From: Unio delphinus
Taxonomy: Eukaryota; Mollusca; Bivalvia; Unionida; Unionidae
Direction: 5' to 3'
Assembly (NCBI GenBank): GCA_029339505.1
Contig: JAQISU010000343.1
Span: 496,001-560,000 of the forward strand
Length of the DNA stretch: 64,000 nucleotides
Below the pieces are notes generated by a model. That model did no database searches. It was not told the origin of the DNA and worked only from the letters and a program-made list of their open reading frames with translations. Shown here piece by piece: positions 12,595 to 23,031 of this stretch (position 1 is its first letter; every line of letters starts with the position of its first letter). Position numbers and translations under genes: made by a program.

Positions 12595-13735
12595 TCTTGG
12601 CAAGATCTTGTGACTATCCTATCTTCTCGCATGAAGATCTCGTGACTATCCTATCTTCCCGCACGAAGATCTCGTGACTATCCTATTTTCCTATCTTCTC
12701 ACATTTAGATCTCGTGACTATCCTATCTTCCCACATGTAGATCTCGTGACTATACTATCTTCCCACATGTAGATCTCGTGACTATCCTATCTTCCTATCT
12801 TCTCGCATGAAGATCTCGTGACTATCCTATCTTCTCGCATGAAGATCTCGTGACTATCCTATTTTCCTATTTTTCCGCATGAAGATCTCGTGACTATCCT
12901 ATTTTCCTATCTTCCCGCACGAAGATCTCGTGACTATCCTATCTTCCCGCACGAAGATCTCGTGACTAATCTATCTTCCTATCTTCTCGCATGAAGATCT
13001 CGTGACTATCCTATCTTCCCACATGAAGAGCTCGTGACTATCCTATCTTCCCACATGTAGATGTCGTGACTATCCTATCTTCCCACATGTAAATCTCGTG
13101 ACTATCCTATCTTCCCACATGTAGATGTCGTGACTATCCTATCTTCCCACATGTAGATCTCGTGACTATCTTATCTTCCCACATGTAGATCTCGTGACTG
13201 TCCTATCTTCCCACATGTAGATCTCGTGACTATCCTATCTTCCTATCTTCTCGCATGAAGATCTCGTGACTATCATATCTTCTCGCATGAAGATCTCGTG
13301 ACTATCCTATTTTCCTATCTTCCCGCACGAAGATCTCGTGACTATCCTATTTTCCTATCTTCCCGCACGAAGATCTCGTGACTATCCTATTTTCCTATCT
13401 TCTCGCATGAAGATCTCGTGACTATCCTATTTTCCTATCTTCTCGCATAAAGATCTCGTGACTATCCTATTTTCCTATCTTCTCGCATAAAGATCTCGTG
13501 ACTATCCTATTTTCCTATCTTCTCGCATGAAAATCTCGTGACTATCCTATTTTCCTATCTTCCCGCACGAAGATCTCGTGACTATCCTATCTTCCTATCT
13601 TCTCGCATGAAGATCTCGTGACTATCCTATTTTCCTATCTTCTCGCATAAAGATCTCGTGACTATCCTATCTTCCTATCTTCTCGCATGAAGATCTCGTG
13701 ACTATTCTATCTTCCCGCGTGAAGATCGAGTGGAT
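12595..13735. repeat. 32/40-bp minisatellite
   Basis: Irregular tandem units of about 32 bp (AGATCTCGTGACTATCCTAT followed by CTTCCCGC or similar). Many copies carry an extra TTTTCCTAT-type block and reach about 40 bp. The array alternates between GCATGAAG, GCACGAAG and ACATGTAG subtypes in local clusters. Confidence 0.93.
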
Positions 13736-13981
13736 TATGAAGAAAACGGTTAATAAGATGAAATCGTATGCATTATTGTAAGATAATCAGCATGTAGTCT
13801 AATCGCATAAGCAATCATCTTCAATCTAGTTTTCCGTTTTTACTAGAATTTTTTTTGTGTCATTACCCATTATGACATCTAACTCTTACAATTAGACCAT
13901 TCTTTCACTCCATTAGCAACTAATGCATAAACAAATTTTGTTGAAGTTTACCTGCATCATGTTATTTCACCTTCGTTTCAG

Positions 13982-14173
13982 ATCCAAACACGACAGCAGT
14001 GCACATCACAAATAGTGCACCATTTCTAACATGGAGTAATGCCTCAAGCCTATGTTCACGTGAAAATTACCAACTTCCATCAAACAACAACACCTACTTA
14101 CTTCATAATTTAAACGGAAATAAAACTTTTTGGACGAGGTCCGTACGTCGCCTTAATACGAATCCAAACCCGA
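13982..14173 (+). CDS. Receptor-like gene, ectodomain exon (A)
   Basis: This 192-nt internal exon lies between a pyrimidine-rich acceptor (ending TTTCAG at 13981) and a strong donor GTAAGT at 14174. It starts with two bases and ends with one, so it is a symmetrical phase 1-1 exon, usual for extracellular modules. It encodes 63 residues including LTWSNASSLCSRENYQLPS and NGNKTFWTRS. The W..A...C......LPS...WT spacing recalls the first half of a C-type-lectin-like or related fold, but too little is visible to assign a family. N-glycosylation sites (NTT, NAS, NNT, NKT) support an extracellular location. Upstream exons, including the signal peptide, were not found. Confidence 0.65.
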
Positions 14174-14204
14174 GTAAGTACGCAACGGTTTGCAGATATA
14201 CTTG

Positions 14205-14345
14205 ACATGCAAATTCACAGATATACTAGACATGCAAATTAACAGATATACTTGACATGCAAATTAACAGATATACTTAACATGCAAATTAACAGATATA
14301 CTTGACATGCAAATTAACAGATATACTTGACATGCAAATTAACTT
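14205..14345. repeat. 25-bp minisatellite, 6 copies
   Basis: Unit ACAGATATACTTGACATGCA plus AATTA, starting 32 bp after the donor of exon A. Intronic. Confidence 0.9.
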
Positions 14346-14435
14346 TCAACAAAAATCAGAGTAATAGAAAAGCCTTAAAACTTTATCAAAACTTTCAAGT
14401 AGGCCATTTCCAAATAATCAACATTTAAAGGTAAG

Positions 14436-14515
14436 ATAAGTGTAAGATAAGTGTAAGGTAAGTGTAAAATAAGTGTAAGATAACTGTAAGATAAGTGTAA
14501 GATAACTGTAAGATT
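14436..14515. repeat. Short GTAAGATAAGT repeat
   Basis: About seven degenerate copies of a 10-11 bp unit (GTAAGATAAGT). By chance they resemble splice donors. They lie in the intron after exon A. Confidence 0.8.
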
Positions 14516-14830
14516 TACCTTACGCACTTTCGTACATCTATTCTAATATGGTAACTGATGTAGTTTTAAAATGTTGATGATATCAGATTTATTTGTCTCA
14601 TTTTTTTTTTCTTCTCACTAAATTAATATCAACTACATAGAACGGTAAATAATAAAAGACTAGAACTTGTAAAGTTGATTTGCCATGGATTCATCATTCA
14701 ATGTGGAGAAAAGGAATTTAAACATACGTTAGGTAATTAAAACTATTTATCTTATGAATGCAAGATAACGCATAACGTCCTGTCTAATATGTACATCGCT
14801 TCAATTATAACCCATAACGTTTTCTTTATA

Positions 14831-14851
14831 ACGCGTAACTCTCTCTCTCTC

Positions 14852-14936
<85 letters not shown>
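14831..14936. repeat. (CT)n microsatellite
   Basis: Nearly pure CT dinucleotide run with one ATGT interruption near its start. Confidence 0.97.
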
Positions 14937-14939
<3 letters not shown>

Positions 14940-15840
14940 AACATCCTCTCTATAGCGCATTATGTTCTCTTTATAACGCATAACGTTCGTTCTTTAGAGC
15001 GTAGTGTCTCTTTATAACGCATAAGTTCTATCTATAACGCGTAACGCTCTATATGTAGCGCATAACACCCTCTTTATAAGGCATAAGGTTCTCTCTATAA
15101 CGCATAAAGTCTTCCATAACGTATGACGTTCTTCTGTACAAAGCATAAAGTTCTCTTTCTAGCGCATAACGTCCTCTCTATGAAGTATAACGTCCTTTAT
15201 ATAACGAATAACGTTCTCTCTATAAAGCAGTACGTTCTATTTATAACGCATAACGCTCTTTCTCTCTCTATAACGCATAAGGTCCACTCTGTATCGCATA
15301 AAGTCTGTTATAAAACGCATAACGTCCTCTCTATAACGCATTACGTTCTCTCCATACCTCATAACATCCTCTTTATAACGCATAACCTCCTCTCTATTGT
15401 GCATAACGTCTTCTCTATATGGCATAGCATTCTCTCTATAACGCATAACGCTCACTCTATAACGCATAAGGTCCACTCAATATCGCATAAAGTCCACTAT
15501 TAAACGCATAACGTCCTCTCTATAACGCATTACGTTCTCTCTGTACCTCATAACATCCTCTTTATAGCGCATAACCTCCTCTCTATTGCACATAACGTCT
15601 TCTCTATAAGGCATAGCATTCTCTCTATAACGCATAACGCTCACTCTATAACGCATAAGGTCCACTCCATATCGCATAATGTCCACTATTAAACGCATAA
15701 CATCCTCTCTATAACGCATTACGCGCTCTCTCTTCATACCTCATAACATCCTCTTTATAGCGAATAACCTCTTCTCTATTGCGCATAACGTATTCTCTAT
15801 AACGCATAACGTTCTATGTATAACGCATAACATTCTTCTG
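14937..15840. repeat. 19-bp repeat with a 190-bp higher-order unit
   Basis: Degenerate copies of a roughly 19-bp unit (CTCTCTATAACGCATAACGT and relatives). From about 15237 to 15780 the variants recur in a fixed order every 189-193 bp. For example CTATTG recurs near 15394, 15583 and 15776. This is about three copies of a ten-monomer higher-order repeat. The minus-strand frames over it are artefacts of the repeat. Confidence 0.88.

Positions 15841-15918
<78 letters not shown>
15841..15918. repeat. (TAA)n microsatellite at a LINE 3' tail
   Basis: About 26 TAA units directly abutting the 3' end of the minus-strand LINE that follows. The same LINE 3' end sits beside ATT/TAA runs at 31665 and 47536, so the run is best read as the element's expanded tail. 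Confidence 0.92.
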
Positions 15919-15920
<2 letters not shown>

Positions 15921-17477
15921 CAATAATAATGAGGACTTTGTATAGCGCCTAATCTTTAGAGCTCTTAGCGCTTTACAACATCTATAATGATATGACTACA
16001 GAAAAACAAACTTTAAAAAAAAAACCACATCATGAAATTAGAAAACAAAAACATGCTGAACATATTTAAGGTAGGAGACATTATTAGTTAGGTCTTTAAG
16101 TTTGTTCTTGCAGTCGAAAAAGGGGAGATTTAAGAGCACTCTTGAAAGGGAATACTGTGTCTCTGTGTATAATTTCAATGGGCAATTCGTTCCACGTTGC
16201 TGGTCCCTATTATGATAAAATAACGGTTGTCTATATGACTTTGTTTTCATAGTGGGAATAATGAGTATTCGATTGTCAGAAGAGAGGCTTAAGTATTTCG
16301 CTGGTGTGTACACATGGGTGAGGTCAGATAGCTGTGTTTGACTCGAGTCCGTCAGTGAAACGTAGCACAGAGATTAAATTTTGTGTTTGAATCTGGATCG
16401 AATGGATAGACAGTGATGGGTACAGAGCAGCGGGGAGGTGTGCTCTGATTATGGCACTCTGAGGATGATCCGAGCAGATGTGTTTTGAACTTTTTTAACT
16501 TTCTGAAGTCGATATTGAGACAAATCAGACAGAACTGAGTTACAATAGTTCATTCCTGAAAGTACTAATGAACACACAGGCGTTTTAGTGGCATCAGCTG
16601 AATTATATTTGCGAATTTAATTGATGCGTCTCAACTCAAGATATGCAGCCTTGCATATGTCCATCACATGTTTGGTGCAATGCGAGATTACTGTCCAGAG
16701 TGACACTTAGGTTTCGTACTGACTGTGTGAATTTAATGTTGATGTTGCTGATATTTGTTGTTTGAGATTAAGGATGTGAATGAGAAAGTCTAATCAGAAA
16801 GGCCTCAGTTTTATAATCATTCATGTGCAGCTTGTTATATGTCATCCATGATTTCACGTTAAAAATGCACCTCTCAACTCCTTGGAAGGTATCCTCAACT
16901 TCTGTTGTGTGGCTAGGCTTGTATATTTGGGTGTCATCAGTGTACAATTGGTGAGACACTGAATGATGATCTGTGACACTTGAGAGCGGCTGAGTTTATA
17001 GAATGAAGTGAACAGGTCCAAGAACAGACACCTGTGGAACACCACAACCTAGATGAACTAGGCTGGAATATATTCCATTTGCAGATACAATTTGTTTCAT
17101 GTTGACTAAGTAGGACTTGAAACACAGTAGGAATGTATCATGAATGCCAAATACATGATGGAGACGGTGAAGTAATATAACATGGTCTATTGTGTCAAAT
17201 GCTGCAGACAAATCAAGGCGAGTGATGACTGTAATGTTTCCGCTATCCAAATCAGAGAGAATGTCATTAACTACTTTCAGAAAAGTAGTTTCAACACTGT
17301 GGCAAGGGCGATATGCAGACTACATTCCTAAAACGACTGATTGAATTCAGATGAGATACGAGTTGGGTTATAACATTTGTTTCTAAGATATCTATATGAA
17401 ATGGAGCGGTAGTTCTTTAATTCATTATGGTCAAGTGTTGTTTTTTTCCAGCAGAGGCTTCACTATGGCATTCTCTG

Positions 17478-17480
<3 letters not shown>

Positions 17481-17558
<78 letters not shown>
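17481..17558. repeat. (GA)n microsatellite inside the LINE
   Basis: About 38 GA units, located exactly at the left junction of the 965-bp duplication. At the matching place of the second copy (18519-18526) only a short GAGAGAGA is present, which is probably the seed of the expansion. Confidence 0.95.
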
Positions 17559-17559
<1 letters not shown>

Positions 17560-17560
<1 letters not shown>

Positions 17561-19500
17561 TTAATAGGCAATATTGGATCAAAGCACTCAATGCAGCAGT
17601 GATGGTGGAATTGAATCAAGTGAGTCACATGACTTTGATATACTCTTCATCACGATTGTCCATACTAAATCCATAATGACAGGTTCAAATGCTGCTAACA
17701 GTTTTCGCAGAATTCTGAATTCTGTATCGTAACTGAATGATGACGTCAAGTCAATTTAAATTGTGTTGTCAATCTTATTTCTAATAGTTTGTATTGTCAC
17801 AGAAGAAATTTGAAAACATGTCCGTAAGGTCGACTGGAGAGAAGGTAGTTGGAAGTGGTGTACATTTGCTCCTTGACATTAGTTTCTTAGTAGTCTCGAA
17901 GAGCTCTTTGCAGCTGGAACTCTCCGTGATCTTAGTACTGTAGTGGGATAACTTGGATAAATGGACAATGTTTGCGATGTTCATGTTAGCGGCTTCATAG
18001 ATTTGTTTATGAACAGTGAGTCTGGTGGAAAAGCTAAAGTCTTTTCGCTTTAAGGCGGTCTCTTTTAGCATTGCTAATCTTTTCCCTAACACTGCTATAC
18101 CACAAAGAACACTTTTGAATTAATACTCTGCACTTGGTTGCTTGGGGATGTTTTTTCAATCAATGAATGCAGGCAGTTATCGAGTTAATCTGCTGTAAGA
18201 GGTAAGCAAGTTGTTTGGTTTGCTTGGATGGCGTGCATTAGTTTGGTTCTATTTATAATACGGAGGTTTCGCTTAGTAGCAAATAAAGGTAGAGGTTTAG
18301 GGACTGATTCGTCGAGATGGCATATAATGCAGAGGTGATCTGATGCAAGTTCAAGGAATACAAGGGTGGATTGCAGAATATTATCTGACCATGTTTTGGA
18401 TGGGCTGGTTAACTGACTGTTTAGGGTTGAAAACATGAATGAAATCTAGGTGCTTGGACGTGTATGGGTTTGCAGAACAGTCAAAGTGAAAGTTGAAATC
18501 CCCAAGAATCACCTAGCGAGAGAGATTAATAGGCAATATCGGAACAAAGCACTCAATGCAGCAGTGATGGTGGAATTGGATCAAGTGAGTCACATGACTT
18601 TGGTACACTCTTCATCACGATTGTCCATACTAAATCCATAGAGACAGGTTAAAATGCTGCTAACAGTTTTCGCTGAATTCTGTATCGTAACTGTATGATG
18701 ACGTCAAGTCAATTTAAATTGTGTTGTCAATCTTATTTCTAATAGTTTGTATTGTCACAGAAGAAATTTGAAAACATGTCCGTAAGGTCGACTGGAGAGA
18801 AGGTAGTTGGAAGTGGTGTACATTTGCTCCTTGACATTAGTTTCTTAGTAGTCTCGAAGAGCTCTTTGCAGCTGGAACTCTCCGTGATCTTAGTACTGTA
18901 GTGGGATAATTGGATAAATGGACAATGTTTGCGATGTTCATGTTAGCGGCTTCATAGATTTGTTTATGAACAGTGAGTCTGGTGGAAAAGCTAAAGTCTT
19001 TCCGCTTTAAGGCGGTCTCTTTTAGCATTGCGAATAATGTCCCTAACTCTGCTATACCACAGAGAACACTTTTGAATTAATACTCTGCACTTGGTTGCTT
19101 GGGGATGTTTTTTCAATCAATGAATGCAGGCAGTTATCGAGTTAATCTGCTGTAAGAGGTAAGCAAGTTGTTTGGTTTGCTTGGATGGCGTGCATTAGTT
19201 TGGTTCTATTTATCATACGGAGGTTTCGCTTAGTAGCAAATAAAGGTGGAGGGTTAGGGACTGATGCGTCGAGATGGCATATAATGCAGAGGTGATCAGA
19301 TGCAAGTTCAAGGGATACAAGGGTGGATTGCAGAATATTATCATCAGGTCTATGAAGAATCGTGTAAAATGTGACCATGTTTATGGATGGGCTGGTTAAC
19401 TGACTGTTTAGGGTTGAAAACATGAATGAAATCTAGGAGCTTGGACGTGTATGGGTTTCCAGGACAGTCAAAGTGAAAGTTGAAATCTCCAAGAATAATC
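17560..19500. repeat. 965-bp direct duplication of LINE sequence
   Basis: 17560-18510 and 18525-19500 are near-identical direct copies. The landmark ATTAATAGGCAATAT occurs at 17560 and 18525. They differ by scattered substitutions and small indels, such as about 26 bp near 19340 absent from the first copy and AACTTGG versus AATTGG. Each copy holds the same endonuclease tail and linker. Confidence 0.9.
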
Positions 19501-19530
19501 AGGTTGCCACCTGTCGAATTTCCATCCTCC

Positions 19531-19638
<108 letters not shown>

Positions 19639-20224
19639 GCAGATAGTTCCAGATGCTAAGTAATTTTAACCTCTGACCTTCAATTCAGTTAGGCTCTGGC
19701 CATTTAGTATTTCTGGTAATGGGGTCATTTGCCGTCGGAACCAGAATACTTTTTCACTTCCTGTGAAAGGCGAGAAATTATATTGTCATATTTTATTCCA
19801 GGAAAAACGATGTCTTTTTCGAAGCGTCTCACTGTGTGTTTAAAAAAATGACGGTACTTCATTTAACTTCATTGTCAGTTCTTTCTTATTCCTGTACACT
19901 TGAAAATGATTATGTCCGTCTCGTTTGCACCTTCAGTCAAAACCATTCTTAGATGCTTGTCCCTGTCAGGAAAGCGAAAAGAAAACTATAAGACATCTTT
20001 GATCCTTCAATTGATCGGAGGCAAAATCAAAAATTAAACTTTAACTCCCACCATGTTATGAAATAAGATACAATCCAAACAATTCATTAAAAGGTTTTAT
20101 ATACAGATCTTGACCTTTAAAGTCGCGCACAAGGTCATTATCAAGAAAACTATCAAGAGCAATTCAAAAATAAAATATACTTTGTCATATACATTCGAGT
20201 TTGGGGCAGTATCTTTGCCTATTA

Positions 20225-20515
20225 AAGAAAGACAATTTGTGTTAACCTTTACTGGTTGTATTTATTTATAGGATAATCGAACTATTTACTTGATTACTGA
20301 CAAGTAAAGAACGACAACTCGTATTAGCCTTTCCTGATTATTTTTAGTTATGCTTACTTGATTACTGACAAGTAAGAACGATAACTAGTATTAGCCTTTT
20401 CTGGTTATTTTTAGTTATGCTTACTTGATTATTGACAAGTAAAGAACGACAACTCGCCTTTTCTGGCTATTTTTAGCTATACTTACTTGATTACTGACAA
20501 GATTACCAAACGAGC
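20225..20515. repeat. About 65-bp repeat, 4 degenerate copies
   Basis: Copies share CTTGATTACTGACAAGTAA, then AACGACAACTCGTATTAGCC, then TTTCTGGTTATTTTTAG. Spacing is about 60-68 bp with deletions in the last copy. Intronic, just upstream of exon B. The flanking 19639-20224 holds nothing I recognise. Confidence 0.8.
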
Positions 20516-20603
20516 CATAAATTATGCTTTAAATTCAAATTTTTTTTTTTGCTTCTTAGGATAGCCTATACATTTTTTGTTGTATTCAGTGAATATCTTC
20601 CAG

Positions 20604-20690
20604 GTGATGACCAAATTCCAATTTGCTTCTGCAATGGATCTATAAAGTTTACCGGTTGTCAACATCAACTAACATCAATTTGTATATCAG
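20604..20690 (+). CDS. Receptor-like gene, ectodomain exon (B)
   Basis: An 87-nt exon between acceptor CTTCCAG (ending 20603) and donor GTAAGG at 20691. It is phase 1-1, so it joins exon A in frame. It encodes 28 whole codons with four cysteines (PICFCN, TGCQHQ, SICIS), consistent with the disulphide-bonded end of the domain begun in exon A. It is too short to be listed as an independent frame. The evidence is the splice sites, phase agreement and cysteine content. Confidence 0.65.
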
Positions 20691-20751
20691 GTAAGGATAA
20701 ACCCTTCTAGGACAGGTTCCTATTAACCATTTTGAAATTTAACTTTTAAAT

Positions 20752-21288
20752 TGATTACAATATAAAGTAATGACGTCATTATCTTTCGGCTGTCAGTCAT
20801 AGCAATACTTACAATATAAAGTAATGACGTCATTATCTTTCTGCTGTCAGTCATAGCAATACTTACAATATAAAGTAATGACGTCATTATCTTTCTGCTG
20901 TCAGTCATAGCAATACTTATACTATAAAGTAATGACGTCATTATCTTTCTGCTGTCAGTCATAGCAATACTTACAATATAAAGTAATGACGTCATTATCT
21001 TTCTGCTGTCAGTCATAGCAATAATTACAATATAAAGTAATGACGTCATTATCTTTCTGCTGTCAGTCATGGCAATACGTATACTATAAAATAATGACGT
21101 CATTATCTTTCTGCTGTCAGTCATAGCAATACTTACAATAGAAAGTAATGACGTCATTATCTTTCTGCTGTCAGTCATAGCAATAATTACAATATAAAGT
21201 AATGACGTCATTATCTTTCTGCTGTCAGTCATAGCAATACTTACAATATAAAGTAATGACGTCATTATCTTTCTGATGTCAGTCATAG
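20752..21288. repeat. 54-bp CRE-bearing array, left block
   Basis: About ten copies of a 54-bp unit. Nearly every copy contains TAATGACGTCATTA, a 14-bp perfect palindrome centred on TGACGTCA, the CREB/ATF binding site. It begins about 60 bp after the exon B donor, in the intron. 54 is a multiple of three, so the minus strand stays open without coding. It is cut at 21288 by the LTR-like insertion. Confidence 0.95.
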
Positions 21289-23031
21289 TGTAACGTGGTG
21301 CTGGCGGGATATCAAAGTGTTATTAGTACAATATTGCACAAGGCCTGGTCAAAGGTATTGCGCAACTTGGAAAAACAACACTTGAAGACCGCCTCCCACT
21401 AATTGGCGTTATCTAGAAGATGATCGCTACGGTGTAATCTGCCCGGTCAGTGAATATAGTAATCTGAGATGGTACTTTGAACAAGACAATACACGAGCCC
21501 CCGTAAAGATAAAATATGAATTTAATTAAAAATACAATTAAGAAAAGAATGACACTGTGAATTACAATTTCTCTCTTTCTGAATACACTTAGTTCAGAAA
21601 TGCATAGACTGAAGCTTTAAAATAATGGATACATTCATAAGAATCCAAACACTAATGAAAAAAAATGAAGTTAGCCGTTAATACTGAGAGTAAATTTCAT
21701 CAAGGAATCGAATGTTCATTTAACATTGGACTGTTTGGTGATTCAAAATGACCTTTTTCGTCGACTGGTTTTTCTTCTTCTGCGCTAATCTCACTTGAGC
21801 TGGCCCTTTGGTTGTACGTGGGATTACACAACTCTGTCTTCCAATTTCTTTTTCCGTCTCTGAATTTCGACTTCCTCGCTATTACTTCAAACAAACTATT
21901 TTCCTTTGAAAAGAAAAGGGTAAAACGCCCTAAGTATCTCGTTACTTTAAAAAGTTGCGATTGTTCGTCCGTCTTCATGTTCGAACAATCAGATTTTACT
22001 ATCAGTGTTATCATTTATACGGCTAACAAATATTACCAAGTCTTCAGATCAATAGAGCTATACTGCTAATTATTGTCATCAGAATTCGGGAAAGTCATAT
22101 ATTCCCGTAAATCATTACGTAAAGTGAGGTAATATATCATAACACACAAACCATATTTACTAATATGATAAATTCAAATTAATGTAACACTTTCCAATCA
22201 TAAATGTACACGGTGGGTTTTCTACACCACCCATTTACTTACCTAAGTATATAAGGTAAAAAATGCTAATTCAGAATTCAAAATACATTATTAAATCACT
22301 GTAAAACCGACTATCCATACAAAATATGAACACATCATGCATCTGTAACAAAGAAACATATCAAAGTACGTTATTAAATCAATGTAATACTGAACTATTT
22401 GTATCGTAGTATCGATACATTATGCATCTATGACAAAGATAAACAGCATATACATTACATCATGATAAAGGTGAATTTGAGTGAAATACCTTGTGTTTTT
22501 GACGTGCTTCTGCCGTTTGATTTCCCGGGAGACTTTCCTGAGGTTATTATTACGAAGGCACTGCTGTAAAATTACCCCCGGAGTCTTTATTCCGGAATTA
22601 ATGATAGTAGTTCAACACTGCTTTCTTGCAAAGCGCATTCCAGAAGACTGATTTAAACTCATTAGCTCAGAGAATATATTTCCCAATTCTAGGTTTTGAC
22701 CCAACCCTCTTTCCTATACATTTGACCAATCGGCATAAACGCTATTTTTGCGGACCTTTTGAAAACCGTCTATCAAGATGCCAAAAATGCCACTTAGGAT
22801 CGAAATATCACCTTATCATTTGTCTCAATCATTTTTGAAAGCTCTGCGTGAGGAATCACATAATTTTAACGTGTCAAACACTCAGTCCGTTTTCACTCTA
22901 ATTATTGTACCAGTCTGACCGAGGTAAGAAAACATTCTTTTCGTTCCAAACTCTACTCCAAGACAGTTGATTGTCGGCTAGCCTACGAATTAATTACTGG
23001 ATGTCACTGACGAAAAATTTGGCACTTGACA
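21289..23031. mobile_element. Solo-LTR-like insertion, TG...CA, 5-bp target duplication
   Basis: A 1743-bp block interrupts the 54-bp array. It begins TGTAACGTGG and ends CACTTGACA. CATAG sits immediately on both sides (21284-21288 and 23032-23036), while an undisturbed array unit has CATAG once. TG...CA ends plus a 5-bp duplication are the signature of LTR retrotransposon integration. No gag or pol is present, so a solo LTR left by recombination is the likeliest reading. A TATA-like TATATAAGG lies near 22247. Internal frames (for example 21700-22014, minus) have no recognisable domain. The imperfect terminal match TGTAACGTG/TGTCAAGTG would also allow a small DNA transposon. Confidence 0.7.

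Larger units (their letters stand above)
15919..19500 (-). mobile_element. L2/CR1-like LINE, broken, internally duplicated
   Basis: A minus-strand non-LTR retrotransposon remnant in the intron between exons A and B. From high to low coordinates it has the endonuclease C-terminus (19142-19423, with LELASDHLCIICHL), a linker (18837-19028), a second copy of both (18185-18436 and 17781-18092), the reverse transcriptase palm (16996-17250, LDLSAAFDTIDH and GVPQVSVLGP), the catalytic-block region with YTDDTQIYK (16768-16959), and the C-terminal tail (16038-16313, YTPAKYLSLSSDNRILIIP). Its 3' end (about 15920-15980) matches those near 31640 and 47870. Frames are broken throughout and the 5' part of the endonuclease is missing. 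The visible YTDD in place of YADD may be a point change. Confidence 0.85.

Noticed and set aside
14436..14515. Cluster of splice donors (GTAAGATAAG)
   Set aside because: They are units of a short repeat in an intron with no accompanying exon sequence.
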